From: Apricaphanius iberus
Lineage: Eukaryota > Chordata > Actinopteri > Cyprinodontiformes > Aphaniidae
NCBI GenBank assembly: GCA_028564705.1
Contig: JAPXFQ010001339.1
Coordinates: 248,001-312,000, forward strand
DNA length: 64,000 nt
Direction of reading: 5' to 3'
The position numbers were made by a program, and so were the translations under genes. The notes below the pieces were generated by a model. That model was not told where the DNA came from and did no database searches. It saw nothing but the letters and a program-made list of their open reading frames with translations. Below are positions 52,490-63,675 of the stretch, piece by piece. Each line of letters opens with the position of its first letter. The first letter of the stretch is position 1.

Positions 52490-52810
52490 TGTTGGGATTC
52501 TGTACTGTGTTGGGGGGAGGGCTGCCGCAGTGTGGGGGTGGGATGCTGGTGAACAGCAGTACGGTGCGGCAAAATGACAGAGCGGTGTCCGGTTTGTGGA
52601 AGCTCAATTTAGGAAGTGAGCATTGATGTCTGCTCTCCCTCAGCAGGAGCACGCGGGGTTGTTGAGACAGAGCGGGGGGCGGCATACCGGAACCTTCGTA
52701 TTTTCTTTCCCGCCGTTTTGCCTTATTAAAGTTTACTTGTAAATTTCATAAGGAAATCCTCTGTCTCTCAGTTTAAAGAAGTGCAAGAGCTGCTGCCTGC
52801 TGCAGTTACA
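52490..52810 (+). mobile_element. Gypsy 3' LTR, about 321 bp
   Basis: Starts TGTTGGGATTCTGTACTGTG just after the polypurine tract and ends GCTGCAGTTACA, giving TG...CA. A TTATTAAAG polyadenylation-like signal lies at about 52723. There is no 5' LTR in the window for comparison. Confidence 0.75.
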
Positions 52811-53639
52811 ATGGCAGGTCTGGCAAAGTCAGCTCCAGGGGGAACAATAAGATGCACCTTGTGAAGATAGAGTCACTCAAAAACCAACTAGAAGACATGT
52901 AAATATATTGGGGAAATGGGACAGCAAGTTTCCTTCCCTCCAGAGGAATTGGATGGGGCGCAGCATAAACACATGTAGGCGTGGTTCTGTTCACTTAGTG
53001 AGCTGACTAGTGGAAGATTAAAACATGTTGGACAAGACCGATGAAGGTAGGAAATTGTCGATGAAGAAGTTAAAGTCCCATTTAAAAAATCTTAAATAAG
53101 AGGTACTCTATCCGCCTCTCTCCCCTTGGATCAGAGTTTGAATTAATAATTGTTTTTATTAATGTGAGTCAGACCTGCACTATTTATCCTTGAAATTAGT
53201 TGAATTCAGCCTAGTTCATACTCAAAATGGCTAAGAGAAAACAGAATGGCAACAGACTTTAAATAAAGAATAAAAAGGTTTTTTCCCCTTAAATCAGTCA
53301 GTCTTAAGGATTATACAATTCATGTGTAAGTTTTTTTGAGGCCTCAGACAAGCCCATTTTGGTTTGTTCCTCTCTGCTCCAGAAAAAATTGCTTCCTTTA
53401 ATATATATGATGTACACTGTAATGCATCTTGATGTGCTAAATAAATAAATCAAATCAATGATTATGAGTAATAATGCCACAAAAAGAATTTGTATGATTA
53501 AATGTTTACAAAAAATTTTTTACAGGGTTAAAAATATTTCATTTTGAGTGATGAGCAGGGGTGGATCTAGAAAGTTTTTAAAGGGGCCAGTTATGAAATC
53601 TCGCCTAGGGCGCAAAATACCCCAGGGCCGGCCCTGAGT
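52811..53639. other. Unclassified sequence
   Basis: No gene recognised. The block CCCCAGGGCCGGCCCTGAG at 53621-53639 is a short GC palindrome of the kind seen at ends of fish hAT-type repeats, but no partner end was found. Confidence 0.4.
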
Positions 53640-53835
53640 CCAAAAACCCCACCAAACATGACAATCGCCTCTTCATAAATCCAAAGATGCTCCAAGTTAC
53701 CTACCATACAAGCAAGTTACCCCAATATGGTAGGTAATTTGGGGTTAAGCGCATAGCGGACTGGTAGAAGCTGCAATTGAACTTAGCACCCTCTGATTGC
53801 AAGCCAACTACTCTACCCACCAAGCAGTTGCCCAT
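53640..53835 (-). mobile_element. tRNA-like SINE remnant
   Basis: The minus strand starts GGCAACTGCTTGGTGGGTAG and contains an A-box-like TGGTGGGTAGAGTAGTTGG and a decayed B-box (GGTGCTAAGTTCAATTGCA) with TTGCAATCAGAGGG between. The rest of about 120 bp is unclassified. Confidence 0.5.
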
Positions 53836-54659
53836 ATATCTTTGATGGTAATTTAAATGGGAGTAAACTAACTTAAAACAAAGCTCATATTCTTCTGTTT
53901 AAATTTAGTTTTCAGTGTTTACCCTAATATTAAATTATTTATGTTCACAAGTTTGTAAACCATTTTAATGTAATTAAATAAGAGCAAAATTTACCTCTGC
54001 GGGTGTAACACATGTAGTGCTTGACTAGAAAGCCAATTACAAAAGTTGGTTTTCCCGCATTTCACAACCAAACTCTGAAATTTAACTCAACTTTCTCTTT
54101 TTGCAATGACCTAAAACATAGAGATACGTAAGAGATAAGTAATGACAACTCACTAAATAATGTTACAGCAGACAACTACCTCAGTTTTCTGTTCTAATTT
54201 AAATTACTTCCCCTAATCTGTCTAACTTAGTTTTCAAGTTTTCACAACTGAAAAAAGTTTTTCATGCCAAAAAAGGGAAAGCGTCCTTTTTACTCTGTGA
54301 AAACAACAATGGAAGTTGGATTTCCTGCAATTTGTTACAAAAGCATTTATGTTGGATGAACTTTTCCTGGTTGTAATGAAGCGCAACTTACAGATTTAAG
54401 TACTAATGACTCAAAGGATCCAGTTGAAGCCTACAACTTCCTTGGTTTGTTCGACTAACTTTTGTCGTTGCCTCAAATGAGTAAAACGTACATTTTTGTG
54501 TTGTATAAACTTAAAAGATTTTGTCAGGCCAAATAAATGTAAGCTGGGGTTTTACAGTGCATATAGCAACAGTGCTACCTGCTGAGCAAATGGCCTCGAA
54601 TGACTGTTAGCTCAGCACATTGCTCTTGTGTGCGGCAGGCTTTAGCTGCTTCAGTTTGA
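53836..54659. other. Unclassified AT-rich sequence
   Basis: No motif recognised on either strand. Confidence 0.4.
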
Positions 54660-55600
54660 GCTTTCTTCTTTTCCTCTGAGCCACCTTTGGTATTTTTAAC
54701 TTTCAAACACAGTTGACTGACCGCTCTGATGTGTTACATAAAGATGCGCTGCAGAATGGAGCATGGTGGTGCAGCTGGTAGCGCAGCTCACCTCACAGCT
54801 AGAAGGTCCTGGGTTCGATTCCCGTCTGGGACGCTGTGGGTGCTGAGGGTGTGTTTGTTCCTCCATATCATCAGCACCCTGGGTGGGGTTGGCGAAAGGG
54901 CCTTTCTGTCTGGAGTTTGCATGTTCTCCCCATGTTCCCTTGAGTAGCTAATGTGAGCTACTCCCACAAAACATGCACTAGTCTGGGGCTGTACACTGCC
55001 CCCTCCTGGCTGACTGGGGCGCCTGAGGGATTGGGGAGGATCTGGCTGGAATAACGTGATCCTTCCATGCGCTACGCAGGGGAAAAGAAGGGTTCATCAC
55101 TCCTCAAAGCATGAAGGAGGCTTGAGCACAGTGTAGGGCCCTCCTGGGGTTGGCGGAGGGAGAGCAATGCCCAGGAATGGACTTAGGGACAAACACTGGG
55201 TGATAATGGGAAAAAAACGTGGGATAAAAAAAAAAAAGATGCGCTGCAGAAAAAAATCAACAAGCTGCCAGTGCCAGTCGAGGCAGCCCGGTACAGCCAG
55301 CTGTTTCAGATAAAAAACCCATATCCTTTATATCAGCTTTTATATATGCCAACTAGTATGTGACTACACAGAATTAATAAATAATTTCCCCCTACTAGTT
55401 CCAAACTAGTTCAGAAATGCTCTGACTAGTAACTCTTTTTTGCCTACCTTCAGCTTTGGTAGACTAGAACGACTTGACTTCCCAGTAGTCTGGTCTGATA
55501 TTTGGGCCACAGACCAGCCCACCAGGAATTGATCCGGAGCTTCTGATTAGCCACTCCGTGCCTGTGGTCCAGACCTTTTCTAGCTGATTTGCCTACAATT
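54660..55600 (+). repeat. Unnamed dispersed repeat R2, copy 2, split by a SINE
   Basis: The counterpart of 34190-34640. The SINE at 54757-55235 interrupts it after GATGCGCTGCAGAA, and the sequence resumes with AAAAATCAACAAGCTGCCAG, matching the A-rich stretch AAAAAAATAAAGAAAGAA and GGTGCCAGCAGCCCAG of copy 1. Confidence 0.65.
54757..55235 (+). mobile_element. tRNA-headed SINE with poly-A tail, 16-bp target duplication
   Basis: The head contains GGTGGTGCAGCTGGTAGCGC (A-box region) and GGTCCTGGGTTCGATTCCCG (B-box). The body has GGAGTTTGCATGTTCTCCCC, shared with the SINE at 17102. The tail is (A)12. AAGATGCGCTGCAGAA stands on both sides (54741-54756 and 55236-55251). The exact duplication and intact poly-A indicate a rather young insertion. 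Confidence 0.93.
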
Positions 55601-55632
55601 GCAGTGAAGTCTAGAGTAGCACTATAGAGTAA

Positions 55633-56796
55633 CGGTGTGTCCACACCAAAAGCGTCAAAACGCACCACATGTCCCCAGCTGGATGCTAGAACATTCGCAC
55701 CTTGAAGCGTGTACAAAGCGAACTGGATGCGCTTCAAATATGGTATTTTAACGCGCAAACTGGCCTTCAGCAGAGCTGGGGCCAGAGTGCAGTTGCCGGT
55801 GGATTATGGACCGAGCTGATGGAGGACTTTGTGTTCGGCCCGGGCTTCAGCGGAGCTGGGGCTAGAGTGCAGTTGCCGGTGGACTATGAACCGAGTTGAC
55901 GGAGGACAGCGTGTTCGGCCCGGGCTTCAGCAGAGCTGGGGCTAGAGTGCAGTTGCCGATGGATTAGGGACTATGGTCTCCGATCTGACGGAGGACCGAG
56001 TGGATTACGTGTTTCGGCCTGGCCTCCGGTAGAGCTGGGACCGCTGCACTGGGGGTTTGGTGAGCTACAGCTACAATCCAGCTACGGTGGAGGGATCCAT
56101 AAACAGCAGCGAACCTCTCATACACACCGGCTCCTCACCGCCTGGAAAACGTGACCTGCTCGCCCAGTTTGTGCCGTGAAGGTCCAAGGTTCACATGCCG
56201 AAACACCAACTACATTTCTGAGCAGCTGTCCATCTATCTGCGGTTCGTAAAAGTTTATAATATTTCAGCAGCATGGGACGTGGTGCTGGAACCAGGAAAC
56301 CAGGTGAAAAGGCCGTTTCAAGGCTGACTTCTAGGCCGAGAGGTGCTTTTACAGCAACAATGGCTCTTTTAAGAGCCACCCACAAACCTCTTATTAGCAT
56401 TCCTGTCCAAAGTTTCACCAATTTATAATATTTTATTTTTTTTCCTGTCTCTGTATTGAAAACAGCTTGTGTCATGTAGCTTTTCCTCCACGTCCTGCTG
56501 AGGCTGTGACTCCATGACAGTCACAGAATCACTGAAACTCTGTCCCCTGATTGGTTGACGCGGCGCGAATTGAAGCTGGAATTCAGACTTTTTCAACTTG
56601 AGTAGAATTTTTCACGCGCCGCAAACGCTTTATTCGCACAAATCCGCGCAGATCAGGCGGAAAACCGTTTTCGCGATGCAAATCTGGTTCTGATTTTGAG
56701 CGGGACCCCTGCCGTGCGTTATCGCGCTACTCAATTGACATAACATGTACAACTGACTCGCCGTTTGCTTAATTCGCTTTAGGTGTGTACGTACAG
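55633..56796. mobile_element. Non-autonomous PIF/Harbinger-type element, copy 2 (1,164 bp)
   Basis: The left end CGGTGTGTCCACACCAAAAG and the inverted right end CTGTACGTACACACCTAAAG match at most positions (about 17 of 22 including the next two bases). TAA flanks both sides (55630-55632 and 56797-56799). It is inverted relative to the copy at 18257. An internal GC-rich unit of 80 bp is tandemly repeated. Confidence 0.75.
55765..56040. repeat. 80-bp tandem repeat inside the Harbinger-type element
   Basis: CTTCAGC(A/G)GAGCTGGGGC begins at 55765, 55845 and 55925, exactly 80 bp apart, each followed by AGAGTGCAGTTGCCG and GGATTA or GGACTA. A fourth, diverged unit follows near 56023. The related element at 18257-18997 has two. 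Confidence 0.88.
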
Positions 56797-56799
56797 TAA

Positions 56800-57955
56800 G
56801 TGTGTTTTTAGATTTTGGAAATTAGTTATACAGAAATATGACTTATGATATTCAATTGGTTTGTTTATTTATATGCTATTTCTTACTGACAACTTTGTGT
56901 ACTGTAATGGTTTAAAAGACAACCTTACTGGTGTTCTAAGTTTGTAAGCATTATTCTATATGTATTTAAGTTACAATGAGTCACTCAATACACGCCTGAG
57001 CAAAAAAAAAAGAATGTATGTGGCTCATTCATTGAATATTCCTTTTTTCAAAGCTTTAACAGCTTCTCTAGCAAGTTTTTTTCCATCTTGCAACATTATC
57101 TGTGTGTGGCAAAATATCAGTAGGCTGTAGCTTTTACCTGAATGTTTTATGTTTTATTCGTTTAATTTTTTTTATCACTTTTAGTGATACAACATAAGAT
57201 CCAATAATAGTATTAAGCAATGAGGCATCAAGAATAAGATGAAAATTGTAGGATCTAGGGTTTAAAAGAAAGAGACATTCCTTGAAATATGAATGTCAGA
57301 ATTTATTTATGTATTGCTGTCTTTATGAACACATGGTCCTAAAAGAATAAGACAGGTATAGTTTGATCTTGAGCGTCAGTCTTTAAAAGGTTTGGACAGA
57401 CTTCCTTAGGCCCAGTGTAAGAAATCAAATCTGATTCAAAGGTGAAAATCTACAAGACTCACAGCAATGTTTGTTTGGCTTAATCTGCTTTCTTTCATGC
57501 AGGTTTCTGACAGCCTTCAACCAATCTACCATCAGTTTTATAACTATAAATTATCTTGTTTTAAGGTTTATATGTAAACCTTATAGAACTTTTTCATCCA
57601 GAAACATTATTTTGCATTTTGAAAGACCAGAATTTAGAAGTGAGCCTAAGGCTCTGTTCACACCTGTCACTAACAAACATCCTGAGAGGCCCAGTCATGT
57701 CCACACAGAAAGATTCTGATGTGGCCAGCCTAAAGGCATAGTTTGTTGCTTTCATTAGGGGTGGGCTAGGATTTGTCAAACTACATATTTCCTATAAATA
57801 AATTGGTTTTGTATGTACCTAAACATACTAAAAAACTCACCTAAAATCCAGTGTAATATGGAAGTTGTTGTATTTAAATGGCCATTGCCAAAACAACTCC
57901 TCCCAAACTAGTCAGGCTGACCTGTTTAGCATAGACATTTGAGACACTGATAGAT
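56800..57955. other. Unclassified AT-rich sequence
   Basis: No coding, RNA or terminal-repeat signal recognised. Confidence 0.4.
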
Positions 57956-57974
57956 CCCCATAACACGTTGGCCC

Positions 57975-58130
57975 CTAGAGACAAAACACAAGAAAATGCC
58001 AAAACACATGCAAATCCCCAAAACACCTACATGTCCTGAAACACGCGCACAATTAAAAACACATGCAAAGTCAAAAACACATGCAAACCCCCCAAAAAAT
58101 TGCAAATCCCAAAACACATGCAAAAGTCAC
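57975..58130. repeat. Degenerate minisatellite, AAAACACATGCAAA unit
   Basis: At least five variants of AAAACACATGCAAA (with TCCCC, GTC or CCCCCC spacers of about 4-10 bp) occur in 155 bp. Confidence 0.75.
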
Positions 58131-58369
58131 AAGAGAAGTGCTCCAAGATACTAGGGGTTTGATTTGTTTTTATTCGCCATTAACGTAAAATGTATGGCAA
58201 ACTTGGTTCTGAACTATGATCAAGTGAGCCGCCACATCCAGTCTCACCCTGAGCTGATCTCAGCCACTCAACAGTCAGAACATGCTTTACACACACTGTG
58301 GAGAAATCGAACGCTCCGTTGGGCACAGATATGAATAAATGCAGTCAGGCTTAACTTAATGATGTGTCT
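58131..58369. other. Unclassified sequence
   Basis: No motif recognised. Confidence 0.4.
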
Positions 58370-59165
58370 TTGTCCAGTTTTAGTCCGTGAGGTTGAGACA
58401 CCCTGTCTACTTTTAGAACAGGTTTAAAATCTTACTTTTTGATAAAGGTTGTACTTAGAATGTTTTATCTTATCCTAAGCTATCTCTGTAATTATACTGC
58501 TATAGGCTTTGACTGTTGGAGGACAGACTGACTATTTCACTCTTCTACTTTTCTCTTCTACTACTCTTCACATGTTTTTTTTTGCTGTTATTTCGGATAT
58601 TAACCTTGTTTTCTCTTAATATTTTTCTGTCCATAGAAGATACAACTGGTGTGGTATCCTGTTCAGCTACAATGCCCTGATTAATGGGAAGCATTGATTA
58701 AGATGATGCTCTCAGTGACCGAACATCATCCATGTCTGTTATCAACTTCATACTTTCTTTAATATAAAAAAGTACTCTTACATGAGTTCCTTTTGGTCTT
58801 TCTGTGGCTCTTCTGTCTTTTTAACGGTCGAGGCAGATGGCCGCTCATACTGAGCCAGGTTCAGCTGGAGGTTTCTTCCTGTTAAAGAGGAGTTTTTTTA
58901 TCTGCACCGTAGCTACATGCTTGCTCAGGATAAAGGACTGCTGAGAGGATTGCTGTGGTTGGAAAGTCTTCATCAAAGGGGCCCAAGCTCACGTCAATGA
59001 ATTGATGCAGTCTGCTGGGATTCTTTAAATAGAAAACATTTTTTGACTGATTAGAATGTTTGTATAATTGGATTTAAATTACTTTTCTTATAAAGTGCCT
59101 TGAGATGACATCTGTTCTGAGTTGACATTATATGGATAAGCTAAAAACAATTGAAACTGAATTAA
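58370..59165 (+). mobile_element. L2-clade LINE 3' end
   Basis: Begins with the last codons of ORF2 (LSTFRTGLKSYFLIK, the counterpart of FKTRLKNFLFDKAYS at 11975) and continues as 3' UTR with TCAGCTGGAGGTTTCTTCCTG and TTATAAAGTGCCTTGAGATG, ending AACAATTGAAACTGAATT. It matches the tail of the L2 at 11.26 kb, opposite orientation. Confidence 0.82.
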
Positions 59166-59420
59166 CACACAAGGAAACGAAGTTGTTTTTATTAGTAGTA
59201 GCATTATTATCCTGCTCTTTTGTAAATCATTAAATGGCTAAGCTGAAAAATATGCTGAAGACCTATTGTCACTATACCAACCCTCCAGACCACTCAGGTC
59301 CTCCAATTGTAGTATATCAATCATCCCTAGTGCTGTCTTTTTATTTTCTCAATGTTGTATTTTATGCTTTTCTTAGTTGGTGTTTTAACTTTTTCTAATT
59401 GTATTTAATGTTTTTCATTG
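59166..59420. other. Unclassified sequence
   Basis: No motif recognised. Confidence 0.35.
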
Positions 59421-59424
59421 CTTC

Positions 59425-59505
59425 TTTATCACCAAATCATGTATAGCGCCCTGAATTACCCTGCTGTTGAAAGTGTGCTATACAAATAAAATTGCCTTTG
59501 CCTTA
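59425..59505 (+). mobile_element. LINE 3' tail fragment
   Basis: GTATAGCGCCCTGAATTACC, then GTGTGCTATACAAATAAAATT, typical of the last bases of an L2-like LINE. Only the tail is present. Confidence 0.6.
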
Positions 59506-60132
59506 TTTTTGTCTGTGTGCAACTGGTTTTCAACACTTAGCCAATATCATCTTTTTTGACCACATATTTACAAGTTGTGGTTCATTTTAACACAGTTTAA
59601 TCTGACTGTAGCTATCTGTGCTTTACTCAGAGAAAAGTTCTAACCTCAATGGGAAGTGAGCGAGCGCTGGGTCGAGCCGGAAAGATCACCTGGTAGGAGT
59701 TGGAGCAGAGCTGCTGGAGGATATGGCCCCAGGGCTAGTAGCTGGCAGCGAAAGCTATGGCAGATCGAAGCCAGAGAGAGATGGAGCAGGGAGATTGGAT
59801 CGGAGTCTTTGAGATATCTCGTGATGTGGTTGGTCGAACTGATGCATGGTTATGATCAGGAGCTCTAGCAAGTTTGGGATGATGACTGACCGATTAGTGG
59901 CAATTGCAGGAGTCTTTAATTTAGGCTGGAGCTATTGTCCTGTCCAATGACAAGTGGGGAGCTGATCAAACAAGGCTGGAAGGGGTCAGTGTGATGAGAT
60001 CATGACAATTGTCAAGAGCAGCTTATTCAATGCAAGTTTCACGATGGTCTGTTTCAAACTTTGGAACAGCGTCAGCGAATGTGTGCAGTAACCCAAAGGA
60101 GACAATGCACTCTGCATGCCTTGACCACAACA

Positions 60133-60134
<2 letters not shown>
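59506..60134. other. Unclassified sequence; small unsupported open frame
   Basis: A 70-codon frame (59656-59868) is rich in Arg, Trp and Ser and has no motif. I do not call it a gene. Confidence 0.35.

Positions 60135-60182
<48 letters not shown>
60135..60182. repeat. TA microsatellite
   Basis: About 40 bp of uninterrupted (TA)n followed by TTATATATAT. Confidence 0.9.
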
Positions 60183-61157
60183 CGATTGACTCTGTTTTAG
60201 TGGGGGTAATGTTTTGGATATTTCACATGTTTGAATGTTATGCTTCATGGATAATCCTCAACAGAAGCTTGCCCGCTCGCTGGCTGAGGCAACCCATGAC
60301 AAGCTGGATCCCACCTGGCCTTCAACCTGGGAAAAGATGAGTGCATGAACAAGAAGCTGTTAGGATTCTGGAGCCGCTGCAGCTTCAGACATATGCCGTC
60401 AAATTATGGCCTAAAGCTGTGGATGATTTGCAACATGGCCTCCTCATAGGCTTGGGGCTTGATACCAGACTTGGGGAAGAAAACTCCCTAAGGGAAGAAG
60501 AAGAAAATGTGCATCAGAACAGTGCTATGCAACAAACCAGAGCTACCCACACAGATGCTTCAGATGAGGGGGGAAAGAGGCGCTGCCTGCCACTTGAGGT
60601 GGGTTCTACTCCACCACCACTACTGCGAGTCCTAAGCCGAAGTGCAGCCGGAAAGTCCCGCTCAGCAGTGGCAAGCAAAGGTAAGTGGATCACCAGAGTA
60701 AGCCATGGAGCGCACAAACACACACTCCAGTATGGCTAACCTTGTGTGTGCATTGTATTGAATTCAATTGATTTTACTATGCCTAACCCAGACACTTTCC
60801 CTAACCCTAACCATTAGTGTCACATTAGTGTCCTGAAAAAAGTCCTCTGAACATAACGTGCATAAAATTATTATATTTTTCTGTTTTTTCTATTTTTTAC
60901 AATGTAAACTTTAATGATCAAACCTAGCATTAAAGTGGTTAAATATCAGAAAAAAACAAATATTGTCTTTTGTTTTGTGAAGAATTAGGCTAACGATGAA
61001 ATGCATGTAAAAAAAAATAGACACTTTATCAATATTATAATTAAGCAACAAAAATATTCATGGACTTTTCTGCTTCCACAAGTTTGAACCCAAACATGTC
61101 AGGAGATTATGCTGCCCCCCTTTGCATCCCTGTCCCACTTGTCTGTCTCTAGCTGTC
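60183..61157. other. Unclassified; 132-codon open frame at 60341-60739 of unknown origin
   Basis: The frame encodes LEPLQLQTYAVKLWPKAVDD, a Glu-rich stretch and a Ser/Lys/Arg-rich end. No family recognised. A plausible splice donor (AAAGGTAAGTGG, 60678-60689) lies inside it, so part could be an exon, but nothing else supports a gene. Degenerate CCTAACCCTAACC sequence lies near 60805. Confidence 0.3.
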
Positions 61158-61700
61158 AGGGGAAGAGGCAGCTGGACAAACTGAACCTGAACAAGGCTCC
61201 AGGTCTAGATGGTGTCAGATCCAGAGTCCTGAAGTCTTATGCAGAGTAGATCTGTGAGATTCTAGTGCAAATCTTCAACCTTAGCTTGACCCAGGAGATG
61301 ATTCAAGTGTTGTAGAAGAAATCCTGCCTTGCTCCAGCACCAAAGAAAACTCACCCACCAGTCATCAATGACTACAGACCTGTTGCCCTGACATCCCACA
61401 TCAGTAAGGTCCTGGAGAGACTGTTTGCCCACCTAAGTAAGCAAATAAGAACATATCAAGACCCCCTGCAGTTTGCAGCATGGAGTGAGAGTTGAAGATG
61501 CCATCATCCGCTTTGTTCAACCAACCCACTGTCATCTGGACAAAACAGATAGCATTGCAATTATCATTTTCTTTGATGTTTACACACAATTTCACCTGAT
61601 TTGCTTTTTCAAAATCTCCTGAAGGAGCCCTGAGCAATAGCCTGGACAAATGACTACCTGACCAACAGACCACAATTTTTGAGACTGAAGGATTGTGAGA
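61158..61700 (+). mobile_element. Rex1/CR1-like LINE reverse transcriptase fragment
   Basis: Broken frames read QLDKLNLNKAPGLDGVRSRV, VINDYRPVALTSHISKVLER, DPLQFA, a degraded first palm block and then WTNDYLTNRPQFL. The PDGV, YRPVALT and NRPQ blocks are in the order of Rex1/CR1-group RTs. Stops and deletions make it dead. No endonuclease or tail recognised. Confidence 0.75.
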
Positions 61701-62144
61701 CATTTTTACATTTTGGATATGTTCTGCCAGTATTGTTTAAAATGGGAAAGAGCCATTTTTCATCAAAGAGATTGAATGTAAAGATTTTGACATATTTATA
61801 TATTTTCCAGATACAGACATAGACCCCAGATATTATTTTGGAATAACGATAAAACATGGATTTTATAATTCGACTTGGAGTCTGCATTGAAAAGAACAAA
61901 TCAATCTCGAACTGCTTCCATGGAAAGTATCTGAAAAATGGAGGGAAAATTTGAGCTGATTGAAGGATGTGCCAACAAGTGTCTGCCTACCATGATTTGT
62001 CTTTAGCCAATCACAGTAACAACTAATATGACAAGCTGGTAAGTCAAGCTCTTGCCAAATCCAGTTAGGTGAAAAACACACATCTTTGCCTTCAAGAGAT
62101 GCACAAACTGCTTTCCTTTATTCCTTTTTCAACGAATACATAGA
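61701..62144. other. Unclassified sequence
   Basis: No motif recognised. A T-run at 62141-62153 marks the A-tail of the L1 copy that follows. Confidence 0.4.
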
Positions 62145-63675
62145 TTTTTTTTTTCAAAACTATCTTCATTAAGGTTTTACCAGTTGTAGACAGGAAAGGA
62201 GGATAACAGTACAGTAAAACCATGACGTAAACTACATAAAGATAAGAAAAGAAAAAAATACACACACAAAACTAAAAGAGGGTCAGCCAACCAACACAAC
62301 AAACACCCCAGAAGGGTGAGCAGAGAAAAGACCGAACAAAATATGTAGCACACATCCGATAAGGGGAGGGGCAATACTCTGAGTCACAGGGCACATATGT
62401 AGGAGCTGGAGGAGGGGACAACACCCCTCAAATGTGTTAAGGAGGCGGTAGCACCCGTACCCCAAGTCGCCAGGAGAGTTTTTAATTTTCAACTTTTAAT
62501 TTTCTCCAGTCCTGTAGACCATAAATTGTTTGAGATCACAGTACCCAAGTCACTTGCCCAAGCATCCCTGATATGCAGGGAAGAGGCAGCGATGGGAAAG
62601 AGGCCATAGCACTGGCTAACGAGACTTTTAGTCAGGGTATTCTTAAATAGTAAAAAAAACTGCATGCGGGCGGAAGAAGGTCCGGGCATTGAAAGAAGCC
62701 TTAAACAAAATCACGAATTTGGAGATAGTGAAAGAAGTGAGCTGGAGGAAGGTAAAATTGCTCCTGAAGGAGGGCAAAGGAGGCGAAAGAGCCCCCCACA
62801 TAAAGGTCCCCAATTGAGCCAAGGCCCCTAGACTCCCAGTGCCTTAAAATGGGGTCAGGGAGCGCAGGTACAAACGCAGGATTACGTGTGATAGGCGCAT
62901 TCAAGGATAAGGCTGGAACATTAAGGGAAGACCTTGTTTGTTCCAGAATTCTTTAAGATTGCCCTAGCACAAAATCTTTACGAAGCAGTGTCGTAGGAAT
63001 ATTCGGGCTCCCAAACAACAAGGAGTCGAGGGAAGCCCCGAAAAGTTTTAGTGAGTTGTTCGACTCGATTCGAGGCCAGAGAATGAATCGACCCTAGCCA
63101 TCGGATTGGTACGTAGACGTCTCCAAAACGTCCAAGCCCTAGCATTGCACGCTCAATAAAAATGTCTGAAGTCTGGTAGCCCAAGGCCCTCCTCCATAGT
63201 GGGCTTATGCAGGTGCGCCCTGGAAATCCTATGTGGCTTATCTAACCAAATGAAAGCCAAAATGGTCGAGTAAAGAGACTAAAAAATGCAGAGGTCAGAA
63301 AGATGGGAATATTTTAAAAAAGGTGGAGAAATTTTGGGAGAACGATCATTTTACCTAAATTAAACCACCCGAAGAGGGACAAAGGGAGGAGTCTCTATCT
63401 GTTGCATTTAGTTTTAATGTAAAAGGACCTGAAAATTACATTTAAGCAAACACTTACTGTTCTTGGTGATGTAGATACACATGTATTTAAACTGAGAGGT
63501 GGTCACTTTGAAGGGGAGACCATCGATGAAAGTGGCATCAAGTCCCTCAGCCAATGGCATAAAAAGACTCTTGCTCCAGTTGATTGTGAAGCTGGACAGC
63601 CTGCCAAATACGCCACACAGTAGAGGGGGAAGAGAATGCTTAACATCAGCCAGAGTTAAAGCAACACCAAAGACG
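62145..63675 (-). mobile_element. L1-clade LINE, 3' part of ORF2 and 3' UTR
   Basis: The minus strand carries, from high to low coordinates, the RT thumb side (ADVKHSLPLLCGVFGRLSSF then INWSKSLFMPLAEGL), a FKYMCIYITK block, KMIVLPKFLHLF, DKPHRISRAHLHKPTMEEGL, GLPDFRHFY and LGRFGDVYVPIRWLGSIHSL, then the 3' UTR ending at the T-run (62141-62153). The 3' UTR matches that of the L1 at 29290. It is 5'-truncated near 63675, the usual fate of L1 copies. Many stops. Confidence 0.82.

Larger units (their letters stand above)
50475..52810 (+). mobile_element. Ty3/gypsy retrotransposon, 5'-truncated, with 3' LTR
   Basis: From the protease/RT linker through partial RT, RNase H start, integrase and chromodomain-like region to a polypurine tract and 3' LTR. 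The 5' half (5' LTR, gag, most of protease) is absent, with the retrovirus-like LTR directly in its place. Stops and frame changes are scattered through pol. Confidence 0.88.

Noticed and set aside
54760..54832. A tRNA gene, from the GGTTCGATTCC B-box
   Set aside because: No cloverleaf can be formed, the A-box spacing is off, and the sequence continues as a SINE with poly-A tail and target duplications.
57975..58130. A CRISPR array
   Set aside because: Units and spacers vary in length and sequence, the spacers are only a few bases, and the genome is clearly eukaryotic.
59656..59868. A small Arg/Trp-rich protein
   Set aside because: No start context, homology or repetition to support it.
60341..60739. 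A 132-codon open frame that might be a host exon
   Set aside because: No family motif, no second exon and a composition biased towards Glu/Ser. An open frame of this length occurs by chance in 64 kb.
60775..60820. Interstitial telomere repeat (CCCTAACCCTAACC)
   Set aside because: Only about two units are present, not enough to call a telomeric tract.
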